Under the pieces are notes generated by a model. It saw only the letters and a program-made list of their open reading frames with translations, was not told the origin of the DNA and ran no database searches. The translations under genes and the position numbers were made by a program. Positions 36,766 through 44,589 of a DNA stretch of 64,000 nt are shown here, one piece after another (the stretch's first letter is position 1; every line of letters begins with the position of its first letter). The DNA is taken from positions 1 to 64,000 of the forward strand of contig JAYFQV010000013.1 of NCBI GenBank assembly GCA_034926605.1, in the 5' to 3' direction. The stretch is from CALXXL01 sp034926605 (GTDB taxonomy: Bacteria > Verrucomicrobiota > Lentisphaeria > Victivallales > Victivallaceae).

Positions 36766-36784
36766 AAGGCGGGAATCCCGCCTT
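36766..36784 (-). terminator. Rho-independent terminator after the GT2 gene
   Basis: 8-bp GC-rich stem (36766-36773 with 36777-36784), 3-nt loop, followed on the minus strand by a run of T. Second of two hairpins beyond the glycosyltransferase. Confidence 0.8.
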
Positions 36785-36807
36785 GATCAAACACATTCTT
36801 ACGAAGA

Positions 36808-36827
36808 AGCCCCGCCTGTGCGGGGCT
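36808..36827 (-). terminator. Hairpin directly after the GT2 stop
   Basis: Perfect 8-bp stem AGCCCCGC/GCGGGGCT with a 4-nt loop, 6 bp past the glycosyltransferase stop. The downstream tract is T-rich but short, so termination probably relies on both hairpins. Confidence 0.6.
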
Positions 36828-36833
36828 GAAATT

Positions 36834-37802
36834 CTATTTTCCGGAGGTATCCGGACCGGGCGGCGGCTCGTCGAAATTAAGCCGTTCCTCTTCCACCACC
36901 AGCGGCCGGTTCTTGACCTGCGTCCAGACCGCGCCAAGATATTCCCCGATCACGCCGATGAATATCAGCTGCACCGCCGCCAGAAAAAACATCCCGATCA
37001 TCATCGGCGCCAGACCGAACTGAAAGGTGTTCCACATGCACAGCTTCAGAATCAGGTATACCATCGCGGTTATGAAGCTGCCCGCCCCGATGATGAATCC
37101 GGTCAGCGCGGCAAGCCGGAGCGGCAGCCTGGAATGGTTCACAAAACCGGTCATCGCCATGTCGTAAAGCGTGAACACGTCGTTGTTGCTGCGGCCGTGA
37201 CGGCGGCGATCCTGCACGAACGGCACCTCCGCACGGCTGAACCCGATCTCGCTGACCAGGCCGCGAAAATACGGATACGGCTCATGGAATTTGCGCAACG
37301 CCTCGATGAAGCAGCGGTCGTATAGGCCGAACCCGGTAAAGTTGCGGATCACCGTCCCACCCGACGCGCTCTTCTGCAGCAGCGCATAGTAGAACTTCCT
37401 AACCGACTCCATCAGCAGACCGGACTTTGTGCCGCTGCGCACCCCCGCCACCACCTTGACCCCCTGCTCCCACTTCTTTATGAAGTCGGAAATGACCTCT
37501 GGCGGCTCCTGAAGATCGGTGCACATCAGGACAACGGCGTCGCCGGAAGCGTTGAGCAGAGCGTTGTAAGGAGAACGGATATGACCGAAGTTGTTGGCGT
37601 TGAAAATGACCTTGAATCTGCGGTCGCGCGCCGCCAGCGCGCGCAGCACCTGCCGGGTGCCGTCGGTGGAACAGTTGTCCTCGATCACAAATTCGTAATC
37701 GTACTGCGGAAACGACCTCAGCACCGCCATGCAGCGCTCGTACAGCTCCGGCAGGTTCCGCTCTTCGTTGCGGCACCCGCCGACGATGCTGATCTTCCTC
37801 AT
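36834..37802 (-). CDS. Membrane-anchored GT2 glycosyltransferase (dolichyl/undecaprenyl-phosphate type)
   Basis: 322 residues. GT-A fold with ISIVGGCRNEE, EDNCSTDGT and DLQEPPE (the DxD-like DLQ signature of DPM1/GtrB/ArnC enzymes), and two C-terminal membrane helices (LAALTGFIIGAGSFITAMVYLIL, MFFLAAVQLIFIGVIGEYLG). Transfers a sugar from a nucleotide to a lipid-phosphate carrier for envelope glycans or protein glycosylation. The ATG at 37802 gives the family's normal start. It follows the lipoprotein gene by 40 bp. Confidence 0.88.
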   Translation of the reverse strand: MRKISIVGGCRNEERNLPELYERCMAVLRSFPQYDYEFVIEDNCSTDGTRQVLRALAARDRRFKVIFNANNFGHIRSPYNALLNASGDAVVLMCTDLQEPPEVISDFIKKWEQGVKVVAGVRSGTKSGLLMESVRKFYYALLQKSASGGTVIRNFTGFGLYDRCFIEALRKFHEPYPYFRGLVSEIGFSRAEVPFVQDRRRHGRSNNDVFTLYDMAMTGFVNHSRLPLRLAALTGFIIGAGSFITAMVYLILKLCMWNTFQFGLAPMMIGMFFLAAVQLIFIGVIGEYLGAVWTQVKNRPLVVEEERLNFDEPPPGPDTSGK

Positions 37803-37842
37803 GGCCAGACTCCCGCACACCGACGCAACCCGCCACGCATGG

Positions 37843-38556
37843 CTACTGGAGCACTCCGGAGGACGCGAGCCCGGCAAGAGCCTTGTTCATCGCGCGCTTC
37901 ATGAGCACCGGGAACAGATTCGTGTCGTCTCCGTAGCGGCAGTAGAGCCAGTGATTGATGTAATCTGACTCGTCGAAGGTATACTCCCAGACGTTCGCGC
38001 CGGTGGCGCGGTCGATAAGGTCGAAGCGCACCGCCAGATGGCAGCTGGAACTGCCGGTGGGACAACCGACTATCCACAGCGGCGAAGCCAGAAGATAGGT
38101 GACGCCGTAAGTGAACCAGCGGGCCTTGTAGTCGGTGGCCAGCACGGTGCCGCGGAACTCATATTTTGCGTCGGACTTGGCGGCACGGCACTGGTCGACC
38201 CGGGCGAACAGCTTGGAGGCGCGCAGGCTCACCGCCGCCGCCTGAGCAAGATCGTTGGCCGGACTGAAATCATAGTAGGTTATGGAATAAAAACTCTCGT
38301 TGTTTTCCGGCTGATTCATTTCGGCATAGCCGAACGGGACCAGCGGGATCATACCGAGCATGCTTGACCCCATGCGGGAATCCTCGCCGCGTTCCACCAG
38401 AAACGGCGGAACCACCACGGTGGCGGTCGGCTTATCGTCAGGAAAAGAGACGAAACTGCCGGAATCCGCGGCATAGATGAACTTGTTGTTGCCGTTGCAG
38501 CCGGCGGCGAGAAGCGCCAGTGCGCCGAGAGCGAATGCGGAAAAGGCTTTAAACAT
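37843..38556 (-). CDS. Unrecognised lipoprotein
   Basis: 237 residues. Signal peptide with a clear lipobox (LLAAGC, Cys20), so lipid-anchored. The mature part has VVVPPFLVERGEDSRMG, a region similar in style to CsgG/LpoB-like domains that bind or assemble envelope machinery, and AKYEFRGTVLATDYKA. Function not recognised. Preceded by AAGGAGG and a TATAAT promoter. It faces away from the CsgG/LpoB-type cluster across a 232-bp divergent region. Confidence 0.8.
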   Translation of the reverse strand: MFKAFSAFALGALALLAAGCNGNNKFIYAADSGSFVSFPDDKPTATVVVPPFLVERGEDSRMGSSMLGMIPLVPFGYAEMNQPENNESFYSITYYDFSPANDLAQAAAVSLRASKLFARVDQCRAAKSDAKYEFRGTVLATDYKARWFTYGVTYLLASPLWIVGCPTGSSSCHLAVRFDLIDRATGANVWEYTFDESDYINHWLYCRYGDDTNLFPVLMKRAMNKALAGLASSGVLQ

Positions 38557-38587
38557 GATTTTGCCTCCTTGCTGTTGAGTTTTACAG

Positions 38588-38615
38588 ATTATAAGGTATC
38601 TTGTCTTTGCCGCAA
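38588..38615 (-). promoter_or_regulatory. Promoter of the lipoprotein/GT2 unit
   Basis: Minus strand: -35 TTGCGG (38610-38615), 16-bp spacer, -10 TATAAT (38588-38593), then a Shine-Dalgarno-bearing leader. Confidence 0.65.
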
Positions 38616-38703
38616 AAGCAAGCCTGATGCATCTTTTTTCGGTTAAAAGCGCATTTTTTAGCTTTTTTGCGGGTAAAAGATGGCGTTTTGCTTGTCCAAT
38701 TAC

Positions 38704-38732
38704 TTGTCAAAACTTCAAACAAGGTTTATTGT
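38704..38732 (+). promoter_or_regulatory. Possible promoter of the CsgG/LpoB cluster
   Basis: -35 TTGTCA (38704-38709), 17-bp spacer, -10 TATTGT (38727-38732). Weaker -10 than elsewhere in the window. Confidence 0.4.
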
Positions 38733-38788
38733 TACTGTGGGAATCAAATCGGTTTAATACCGGAAACTTCAAGGAGGGTTGCAAAAAT

Positions 38789-40006
38789 ATGAAAAAGATT
38801 CTCGCGTGCGCACTGGCCCTGTGCGGAATGCTGCCGAGCGTCTGGTGCGAAGACGCGGCACCGCAGAATGCCGCAACGGCAAAAACCGGAGGCACGGCGG
38901 CACGGGTGGCGGTGCTCGACTTCAGTTCCGTCGACACCAAGGGATATTCGTTCCTCGAACGCCCGAACCTCGATCTTAACATCAAGCCGTCAAAATCGCT
39001 GAACAGCGAAGACCGCCGCAGCATAAACAGCGTGATGCAGGGGCTGATCGGCGCCATCGACGCATGGGACACCCATACCCGCAACCAGAAAGTGGACGAC
39101 TGGAACCTTCAGCGCCTGCGCACTGAATGGGCCCGCTGGAACGAACTTTACAACACCATCAACAAAGGCCCGACCCGGCCGATGGTGATCGGCGCCGACT
39201 ACCTTTCCTCATATCTTGCCGCCGCCAAGGTCGAGTGCATCGACGGCGACGTCATTGCCGAAGCGATGAACACGCTGCCCGCCCAGGAAAACTTCCCGGT
39301 CAACGCGCTGCGCCGCCTCGGCGAAGCCGCCGGAGTGACCCATCTGGTCTACGGCACGGTTGCCGATCTTCAGACCAAGACCCAGAAATTCTCCGGCTAC
39401 GGTGTACAGACCGAAACCAAATATTACAGTCTCGAAGTCATCATCAAAGTGGTTGACCTGCGCACCCAGTCGGTCGTGTTCGGGCAGGTTTACACCGCCA
39501 AGCTCAAAGAAACCGCCCCATACAACCCGGGCGGATTCGACGACAATATCTTCCAGACCCTGTTGACCGACTGCCTTAAGAATGCCGCGCGCGACATCGC
39601 CGAATATCTGGCCACCGCGCCCGAACCGGTGATCAAACCGGAGCCGAAGCCGGAACCGAAACCCGAACCCGCTGAAGCATTGACCGGCACCGCCGAGGCT
39701 GCCGTCGCAAATCCGCCGACTGCCGCCATGGAGGCCGAAGTCAAGGCCGAACCCGTCGCCGTGCCCGAACCGGTCAAACCGGAACCGGCGGCAGCGGCGC
39801 AACCGGCCGAACCTGAACCCAAAGCGGCCGAGCCGGCCGCCGATCCGGAGAAAATCGCCGGTAAAATCGGCGGCAAGATCGGCTGGGCCAATATCGCGCC
39901 CGCGGGCGGAGAAGAAAAGCCCTCCCAGCCCGAAACCCAAAGCGGCGACAAAGCCGAGTCCGGCTCCGAGGCCGATCTGGACACCAAACTGGACGAATTG
40001 CTCTAA
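38789..40006 (+). CDS. Exported CsgG-like protein with Pro/Glu/Ala-rich tail
   Basis: 405 residues from the ATG at 38789, with AAGGAGGG upstream. Signal peptide (cleavage near SVWCEDA). Residues about 30-270 resemble CsgG-type domains: VAVLDFSSVDTKG, AGVTHLVYGTVADLQTKT, YSLEVIIKVVDLRTQSVVFGQVY. From about 280 to 400 it is rich in Pro, Glu and Ala with repeated KPEP units, a likely periplasm-spanning linker, and it ends with a charged helix. It does not carry a lipobox. First of six genes on one strand. The open frame from 38627 precedes the signal peptide and is not used. Confidence 0.75.
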   Translation: MKKILACALALCGMLPSVWCEDAAPQNAATAKTGGTAARVAVLDFSSVDTKGYSFLERPNLDLNIKPSKSLNSEDRRSINSVMQGLIGAIDAWDTHTRNQKVDDWNLQRLRTEWARWNELYNTINKGPTRPMVIGADYLSSYLAAAKVECIDGDVIAEAMNTLPAQENFPVNALRRLGEAAGVTHLVYGTVADLQTKTQKFSGYGVQTETKYYSLEVIIKVVDLRTQSVVFGQVYTAKLKETAPYNPGGFDDNIFQTLLTDCLKNAARDIAEYLATAPEPVIKPEPKPEPKPEPAEALTGTAEAAVANPPTAAMEAEVKAEPVAVPEPVKPEPAAAAQPAEPEPKAAEPAADPEKIAGKIGGKIGWANIAPAGGEEKPSQPETQSGDKAESGSEADLDTKLDELL

Positions 40007-40026
40007 CACGTTAAGGATATGAAAAT

Positions 40027-41301
40027 ATGAAACTCAGACTTCTTGCCATATTGTTCGCCGCCGCCGCGATGTTCACCGCTTCCGCTCAAACCGACGACGG
40101 CGCGACCGCCACGGCCGGTAACGATGCCGTCGCCGCCAAAGTGGAAACCGCCGAGGCGAAATCCGAGACCGCCGCAGCAAAACAGGAAACCGCCGAGGCG
40201 AAATCCGAGACCGCCGCCGCGAAACAGGAGACCGCCGCCGCCATGGCCGAGGCCGCCAAAGCCAAAGCCGAGCTCGACGCCGCCCGGCTCAAAGCCGAGG
40301 CCGATTTAGAAGCCGCCCGGCAGAATCTGGCAAAGGTGCAAAGAGACGCCGAAGCCGCCCGCAAGGCGGCCGCCGAGAAAGCCCATCGCGAACGGATCGC
40401 GGTGGTGGATGTTGTGGCGAAAGGCGGCGTGAACAAGACAGACGTGGAGAGCATACCCGACATGATCGAGGTTTTCCTCGGCGACCAATACGAAGTCATC
40501 ACCCGCAACAATCTCGCCCATATGCTGACCGAACAGGGCTTCCAGCAGTCCTCCGGCATGGTGGACTCCTCCGAGGCGCGCGCCACGCTAGGCAACGTGC
40601 TCGGAGTCGACAACATTCTGGTGCCCACCGTATCGCAGGTCGGCAGCAAGAAATTCCTGACCATGGCGATCATAAACACCACCACCGGCAAAGTGGTGAA
40701 CAGCAGCAGCCGGCTGTCGGTGCGCGACTTCGACGAGCTGGCCTACCAGCTGCCGGCGGAACTGCGCAAGATGGGCGTCGGCAAGCCGCTGGAACTCAAT
40801 ATGACCGTCGGCGTGACCAAACCGTCCGTTGGCGAAAGCGTGCAGCCGCAGTTCTGGGATCTCTTTTCCGACGATTTCGTGGCCCGCATGCAGGACTGCC
40901 TGATTGAAAACGGCGTCGACGTGGTCGAACGCATCGACCAGGCCGGTATCAACAAGGAGACCGGGTTCGACAATCACGAGGAGGCCGGGTACCTGATCGT
41001 CACCACCATCTCCCGTCTGGAATACGCCAAGGGCGAGGCCAAGGAGGGCATCTCCGGCACCATCCCGGGGCGTGAAGTGTTCTACATTCAGGGCAAAGTG
41101 GCGATTCAGCGCGTCCGCGACAAAAAGATCGTCGCCACCATCCCGTTCGAGGGACGCATGGCCAAGACCGACGTCGACGCGAACACCCGCCGCGACTGGC
41201 AGCCGCGCGACTTCTTCAACTATCTTACCCGCGCCACGCTCAACTCGATTGCACCCAAACTGGTGCAGGCGCTGGAAAAAGAGTCTTCGGCCGCGAAATA
41301 G
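40027..41301 (+). CDS. Exported CsgG-like protein with Ala/Glu coiled coil
   Basis: 424 residues. Signal peptide (cleaved near TASAQ), then about 90 residues of Ala/Glu/Lys coiled coil built in part from a 42-bp DNA tandem repeat, then a CsgG/curli-assembly-like domain: IAVVDVVAKGG, YEVITRNNLAHMLTEQGFQQSSGMVD, LGVDNILVPTVSQVGSKKFLTMAIIN. No lipobox. A second, divergent copy of this domain class after the previous gene, 20 bp downstream. Confidence 0.75.
   Translation: MKLRLLAILFAAAAMFTASAQTDDGATATAGNDAVAAKVETAEAKSETAAAKQETAEAKSETAAAKQETAAAMAEAAKAKAELDAARLKAEADLEAARQNLAKVQRDAEAARKAAAEKAHRERIAVVDVVAKGGVNKTDVESIPDMIEVFLGDQYEVITRNNLAHMLTEQGFQQSSGMVDSSEARATLGNVLGVDNILVPTVSQVGSKKFLTMAIINTTTGKVVNSSSRLSVRDFDELAYQLPAELRKMGVGKPLELNMTVGVTKPSVGESVQPQFWDLFSDDFVARMQDCLIENGVDVVERIDQAGINKETGFDNHEEAGYLIVTTISRLEYAKGEAKEGISGTIPGREVFYIQGKVAIQRVRDKKIVATIPFEGRMAKTDVDANTRRDWQPRDFFNYLTRATLNSIAPKLVQALEKESSAAK
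40144..40227 (+). repeat. Two tandem 42-bp repeats inside the CsgG-like gene
   Basis: Units 40144-40185 and 40186-40227 differ at three positions (all silent) and encode ETAEAKSETAAAKQ twice; a third partial unit follows. The in-frame 14-residue period is set for coiled-coil length changes by slippage. Confidence 0.85.
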
Positions 41302-41333
41302 ACGTTTTTCTGTGAAAGATCGGGGGATTTGAC

Positions 41334-42818
41334 ATGGACATGTGGATTTTTGCGCGCCGTCTCGCCGCCGCGGGGGTGTTGATCTTAGCGGCCGGCTGCT
41401 CGAGCATATTCGACGCACACAGCCGCAAGGAAACCTTCCGCAATCATTATTATCAGGGTAACTACCCGATGGCCGAAACCGAGCTGTGGCAGAAGGTCAG
41501 CTCCGACCACGGCTCCGGCGACGAAGTCATGTGGATGCTCGAAGCCGGCAGCTTCTATTTCCTCACCGGCAACACCGGTCGCGCCGCCGTCTGTTTCGAC
41601 GTTGCCGACGTACTGATCGAGGATTTCGACCGCCGCGCCGTGGTTTCCGCCCGCGACGCCGCCGGCGAAGTCGGCTCGGCTTTCACCAACCCTGCCGCCG
41701 TTGCCTACCGCGGCCTCTACCGCGACCGCGTCCTGCTTCCGGTATACGCCGGGTTCAACTGCCTCGCCGCCGGCGATGACGTGAACTTTTCCGCCTATGT
41801 CAACCGCATGCGCGACGCGATGGAGCAGGTGCAGCAGGTCTATGCCTGGGATATCGAACAGGAGAAAAAATCTTCCGAAAATTACGAAAAGCAAAACGCC
41901 GAAACCATAAAGAAATCCGGCATGACCGAGGACACCATCCGCTCCAAACTCGACCAGAGCGCCGAGTTCAAGCAGAGCGAGGAAGCCCTCGCCGCCGCCG
42001 CGCGGCCGGAATACGGCAATTTTCTGAACCCGCTGGCCATCTTCATTTCCGGCATGATGTATTGGCGTGACAACCAGGCCGACAACGCGCTGATCGAGTT
42101 CAAGCGCCTCTACGACGCGATGCCGCAGGATCCTCTGGCCCGGAAATTATATGTCACCGCGCTGCGCCGCAACCGCGCCGAGGTGCCCCCGGCGCTGGCG
42201 AATGTGAAGCCATATGACTTTCCGGTGGCATCCGATGTGGTCTACGTCGTTTTTGCCAACGGCCGCTGCGCCGACTACAAGCAGATCACGGTCCATATGG
42301 TGCTGCCTACCGGATATTCCGGCTTTGCCTATCCCACCTGTGAATACTACCCGGCGCCGTTCCCCCAGCTTGAGGTCACCGCCGGAGGCAGGTCCGCCAA
42401 GACAGAAATACTGGCCGACATGGACGCGGTGGCCTCCAACGAGTACAACGCACGCAAGACCGCCATGGTAACCCGCATCGTCATCAGCTTCCTGGTGAAG
42501 GAGGCCACCACCGCCGCCGCCGCGATTGTCGCGCACGAGACGGGCAACGACTGGGCGGCGGTCGGCGCAATCGCGGCCGCCAGCGTCTACAAATTCGCGT
42601 TCAACACCGCCGACACCCGCTGCTGGGAACTGTTGCCCAAGCAATATCAGCTGGCCATCCTCCCGATGCCGGCCGACCGCAAAATGACCTTCACCCTTCC
42701 CGGCGTCAAGCTGCCGCAGGCGGTGTTCCCGCCCGGCTGCAGGTCGGCGATCGTGCTGGTTACCGCGGCCAACGCCGCCACCACCGGAGTCAAGGTTCTG
42801 CCGTTTTCCGATAAATGA
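41334..42818 (+). CDS. COG3014-like lipoprotein
   Basis: 494 residues. Signal peptide with lipobox LAAGC, then a helical, TPR-like N-terminal half (YYQGNYPMAETELWQKV, GNTGRAAVCFDVADVLIEDF, ADNALIEFKRLYDAMPQD) and a beta-rich C-terminal half. This is the layout of the uncharacterised COG3014 lipoproteins, which in proteobacteria neighbour ycfL and lpoB, as here. Molecular role unknown. Lies 32 bp after the second CsgG-like gene. Confidence 0.75.
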   Translation: MDMWIFARRLAAAGVLILAAGCSSIFDAHSRKETFRNHYYQGNYPMAETELWQKVSSDHGSGDEVMWMLEAGSFYFLTGNTGRAAVCFDVADVLIEDFDRRAVVSARDAAGEVGSAFTNPAAVAYRGLYRDRVLLPVYAGFNCLAAGDDVNFSAYVNRMRDAMEQVQQVYAWDIEQEKKSSENYEKQNAETIKKSGMTEDTIRSKLDQSAEFKQSEEALAAAARPEYGNFLNPLAIFISGMMYWRDNQADNALIEFKRLYDAMPQDPLARKLYVTALRRNRAEVPPALANVKPYDFPVASDVVYVVFANGRCADYKQITVHMVLPTGYSGFAYPTCEYYPAPFPQLEVTAGGRSAKTEILADMDAVASNEYNARKTAMVTRIVISFLVKEATTAAAAIVAHETGNDWAAVGAIAAASVYKFAFNTADTRCWELLPKQYQLAILPMPADRKMTFTLPGVKLPQAVFPPGCRSAIVLVTAANAATTGVKVLPFSDK

Positions 42819-42849
42819 AATGATCGTCACATACTAAGGAGAAAAAAAT

Positions 42850-43305
42850 ATGAAAAGCATTGCAATCGCCGCCACCGCGGCACTGGCGCTGCTGGCCGGC
42901 TGCCAGAACACAGTGAATACCGTGGAAAACGCCGACAAGTCGGCCACCATGAACATCGTGGCCGACAAACGGGTCATCACCGACGGGTTTCTGCGCAACC
43001 GGCTGCTTATCACCCAGGTCAACACCTCCGAAACCGCCAGCGGGTTCATGCGCGTCCAGGTGGCCGCCACCAACGTCCGCACCGGTTTCTTCTCGGAGTT
43101 CTGGAGCGGATTCACCGGCGAGAACCCCTACCCGATCGACTATCGTTTCCGCTGGGCCGACAAGGACGGCATGGTTATGACCGGAGTCACTTCCGTCTGG
43201 CAGCACGCCATGCTGATTCCTGGCGAAACCGTCTATTTCGAGAGCATCGCCCCCTCGCGCGACTGCCGCGACTTTCTGCTCGACCTCAAGGAAGCCGGGA
43301 AGTGA
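42850..43305 (+). CDS. YcfL/DUF1425-type lipoprotein
   Basis: 151 residues. Lipobox LLAGC at about residues 14-18 and an Ig-like beta domain with NRLLITQVNTSETASGFMRVQVAATNVRTGFFSEF...YRFRWADKDGM and ESIAPSRDCRDF, the DUF1425 pattern of E. coli YcfL. Sits immediately before the lpoB gene, the E. coli order (ycfL-lpoB). AAGGAG upstream. Confidence 0.82.
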   Translation: MKSIAIAATAALALLAGCQNTVNTVENADKSATMNIVADKRVITDGFLRNRLLITQVNTSETASGFMRVQVAATNVRTGFFSEFWSGFTGENPYPIDYRFRWADKDGMVMTGVTSVWQHAMLIPGETVYFESIAPSRDCRDFLLDLKEAGK

Positions 43306-43331
43306 TCAAAAAACAAACAAGGAGATATAAT

Positions 43332-43949
43332 ATGAAAAACGCCCTTATCCTAGCCGCCGTCGCCGTCCTCGTGACCGCCTGCGGCCCCTCCGAGCCGCGT
43401 GTGATCGACACCACCCAGACCACCGGCCGGGTACGCTCGATGCAGAAGCTCTCGCCGGTCGACTTTCAGGAAGCCGCCCTCAACTCGGTCAACAAGATGC
43501 TGGCCAGCAAGCAGTTTGCGCGCTATCTCACCCAATATCAGGCCGGCAATACCGACCAGCCTCTGCTGATGCTCAGCGAAGTCGTCAACAAAACCTCCAC
43601 CGCCGTCAACACCCAGGTGTTGACCGAGCGCATTTCCACCGCGCTTTCCGAAGACGCCGACATGGTGCAGGTCACCACCGCCGCCGCCGGAGCCGGGCAG
43701 CACCGCGACGAAGCGAACGCCCAGGTGCGCGACCTTGAGAACGACATAAATTTCGACCAGTCCACCGTCCAGCAGCGCGGCACGCTCAAGGCGCCCAACC
43801 TGTCGCTTTCCGGCACCATCGTCGAACAGCGCGTCCAGGAAAGCGGCACCACCGAGCTGACCTATTTCTTCTCGTTGAAGCTGACCGACCTGCGCAGCGG
43901 TGTTCAGGTGTTCAGCACCACCCAGGAGATAGGACGCCAGCAGGATTGA
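43332..43949 (+). CDS. lpoB: Penicillin-binding protein activator LpoB
   Basis: 205 residues. Outer-membrane lipoprotein (lipobox VTAC) of the LpoB/YcfM family, which reaches through the peptidoglycan to activate PBP1b. Conserved LLMLSEVVNKTSTAVNTQVLTERISTALSEDADM and LKAPNLSLSGTIVEQRV...YFFSLKLTDLRSGVQVF. The ATG at 43332 with AAGGAG upstream was chosen; an in-frame codon 30 bp earlier overlaps the ycfL-like stop. No PBP1b gene is in the window. Confidence 0.85.
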   Translation: MKNALILAAVAVLVTACGPSEPRVIDTTQTTGRVRSMQKLSPVDFQEAALNSVNKMLASKQFARYLTQYQAGNTDQPLLMLSEVVNKTSTAVNTQVLTERISTALSEDADMVQVTTAAAGAGQHRDEANAQVRDLENDINFDQSTVQQRGTLKAPNLSLSGTIVEQRVQESGTTELTYFFSLKLTDLRSGVQVFSTTQEIGRQQD

Positions 43950-43953
43950 CCCG

Positions 43954-44589
43954 ATGAAACGGCTACTCACATTCGTTCTTCCGGCGCTGCTGATGCTGGC
44001 GGCCGGCTGCGCCACCGAGCCGATAACTGAGGCGGAACTGACCGCCGGCCGGGTGCGCAGCGAACAGGTCACGCCGCAGATGGTGGCGCAGGCCGCCGCC
44101 GGCGCCGCAACGAAAATGCGCAAAAGCAAGCCGTTCGCCGCCTATCTTGAAGCATTCCGCGCCACCGGACACCTCAACCCGCCGCTGCTGATGATCGGCA
44201 GGATCACGAACGACACCACCACCGTGCTCCACACCGAGGCGCTGACCGAACGCATCGCCACCTCGCTTTCCGAGGACGGCGACATGGTTCAGGTCACCAC
44301 CGCGGTGGCGGGAGCCGGGCAGCACCGCGATGAGGCGAACGCCCAGGTGCGCGACCTTGAAAACGATGATAATTTCGATGCCTCCACCGTCCAGAAACGC
44401 GGCACTCTGCGCGCGCCGGATCTGGCGTTGACAGGTTCGATCATCCGGCAGAAAGTGGTGGAAGGCCGCAAAACCGAGGTGGTATACACCTTCGTGATAA
44501 AGTTGACCGACCTTGCCACCGGCAAGGCGGTATACAGCGGCATCGATGAGTTCGGAAGGTTCGAGGAAAAACAGCTGTTCGGGCTATAA
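43954..44589 (+). CDS. Second LpoB-type lipoprotein (tandem paralogue)
   Basis: 211 residues, lipobox LAAGC. Clearly a paralogue of the preceding gene: both have LTERI..(S/A)T(A/S)LSED(A/G)DMVQVTTA and AGAGQHRDEANAQVRDLEND, and the same LTGSI/LSGTI block. The N-terminal linker and the end differ, so the copies have diverged in reach or partner. Starts 5 bp after its paralogue and overlaps the convergent dnaG stop by 6 bp. Confidence 0.85.
   Translation: MKRLLTFVLPALLMLAAGCATEPITEAELTAGRVRSEQVTPQMVAQAAAGAATKMRKSKPFAAYLEAFRATGHLNPPLLMIGRITNDTTTVLHTEALTERIATSLSEDGDMVQVTTAVAGAGQHRDEANAQVRDLENDDNFDASTVQKRGTLRAPDLALTGSIIRQKVVEGRKTEVVYTFVIKLTDLATGKAVYSGIDEFGRFEEKQLFGL

Noticed and set aside
34876..36834. 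Template repeat for retroelement diversification near the lectin-like gene
   Set aside because: No second copy of the 3' end of the gene was found in the window, and no reverse transcriptase motif is present.
40144..40227. Tandem repeat as a CRISPR array
   Set aside because: Units are directly adjacent without spacers and lie in frame in a coding sequence. No CRISPR array was seen anywhere in the window.
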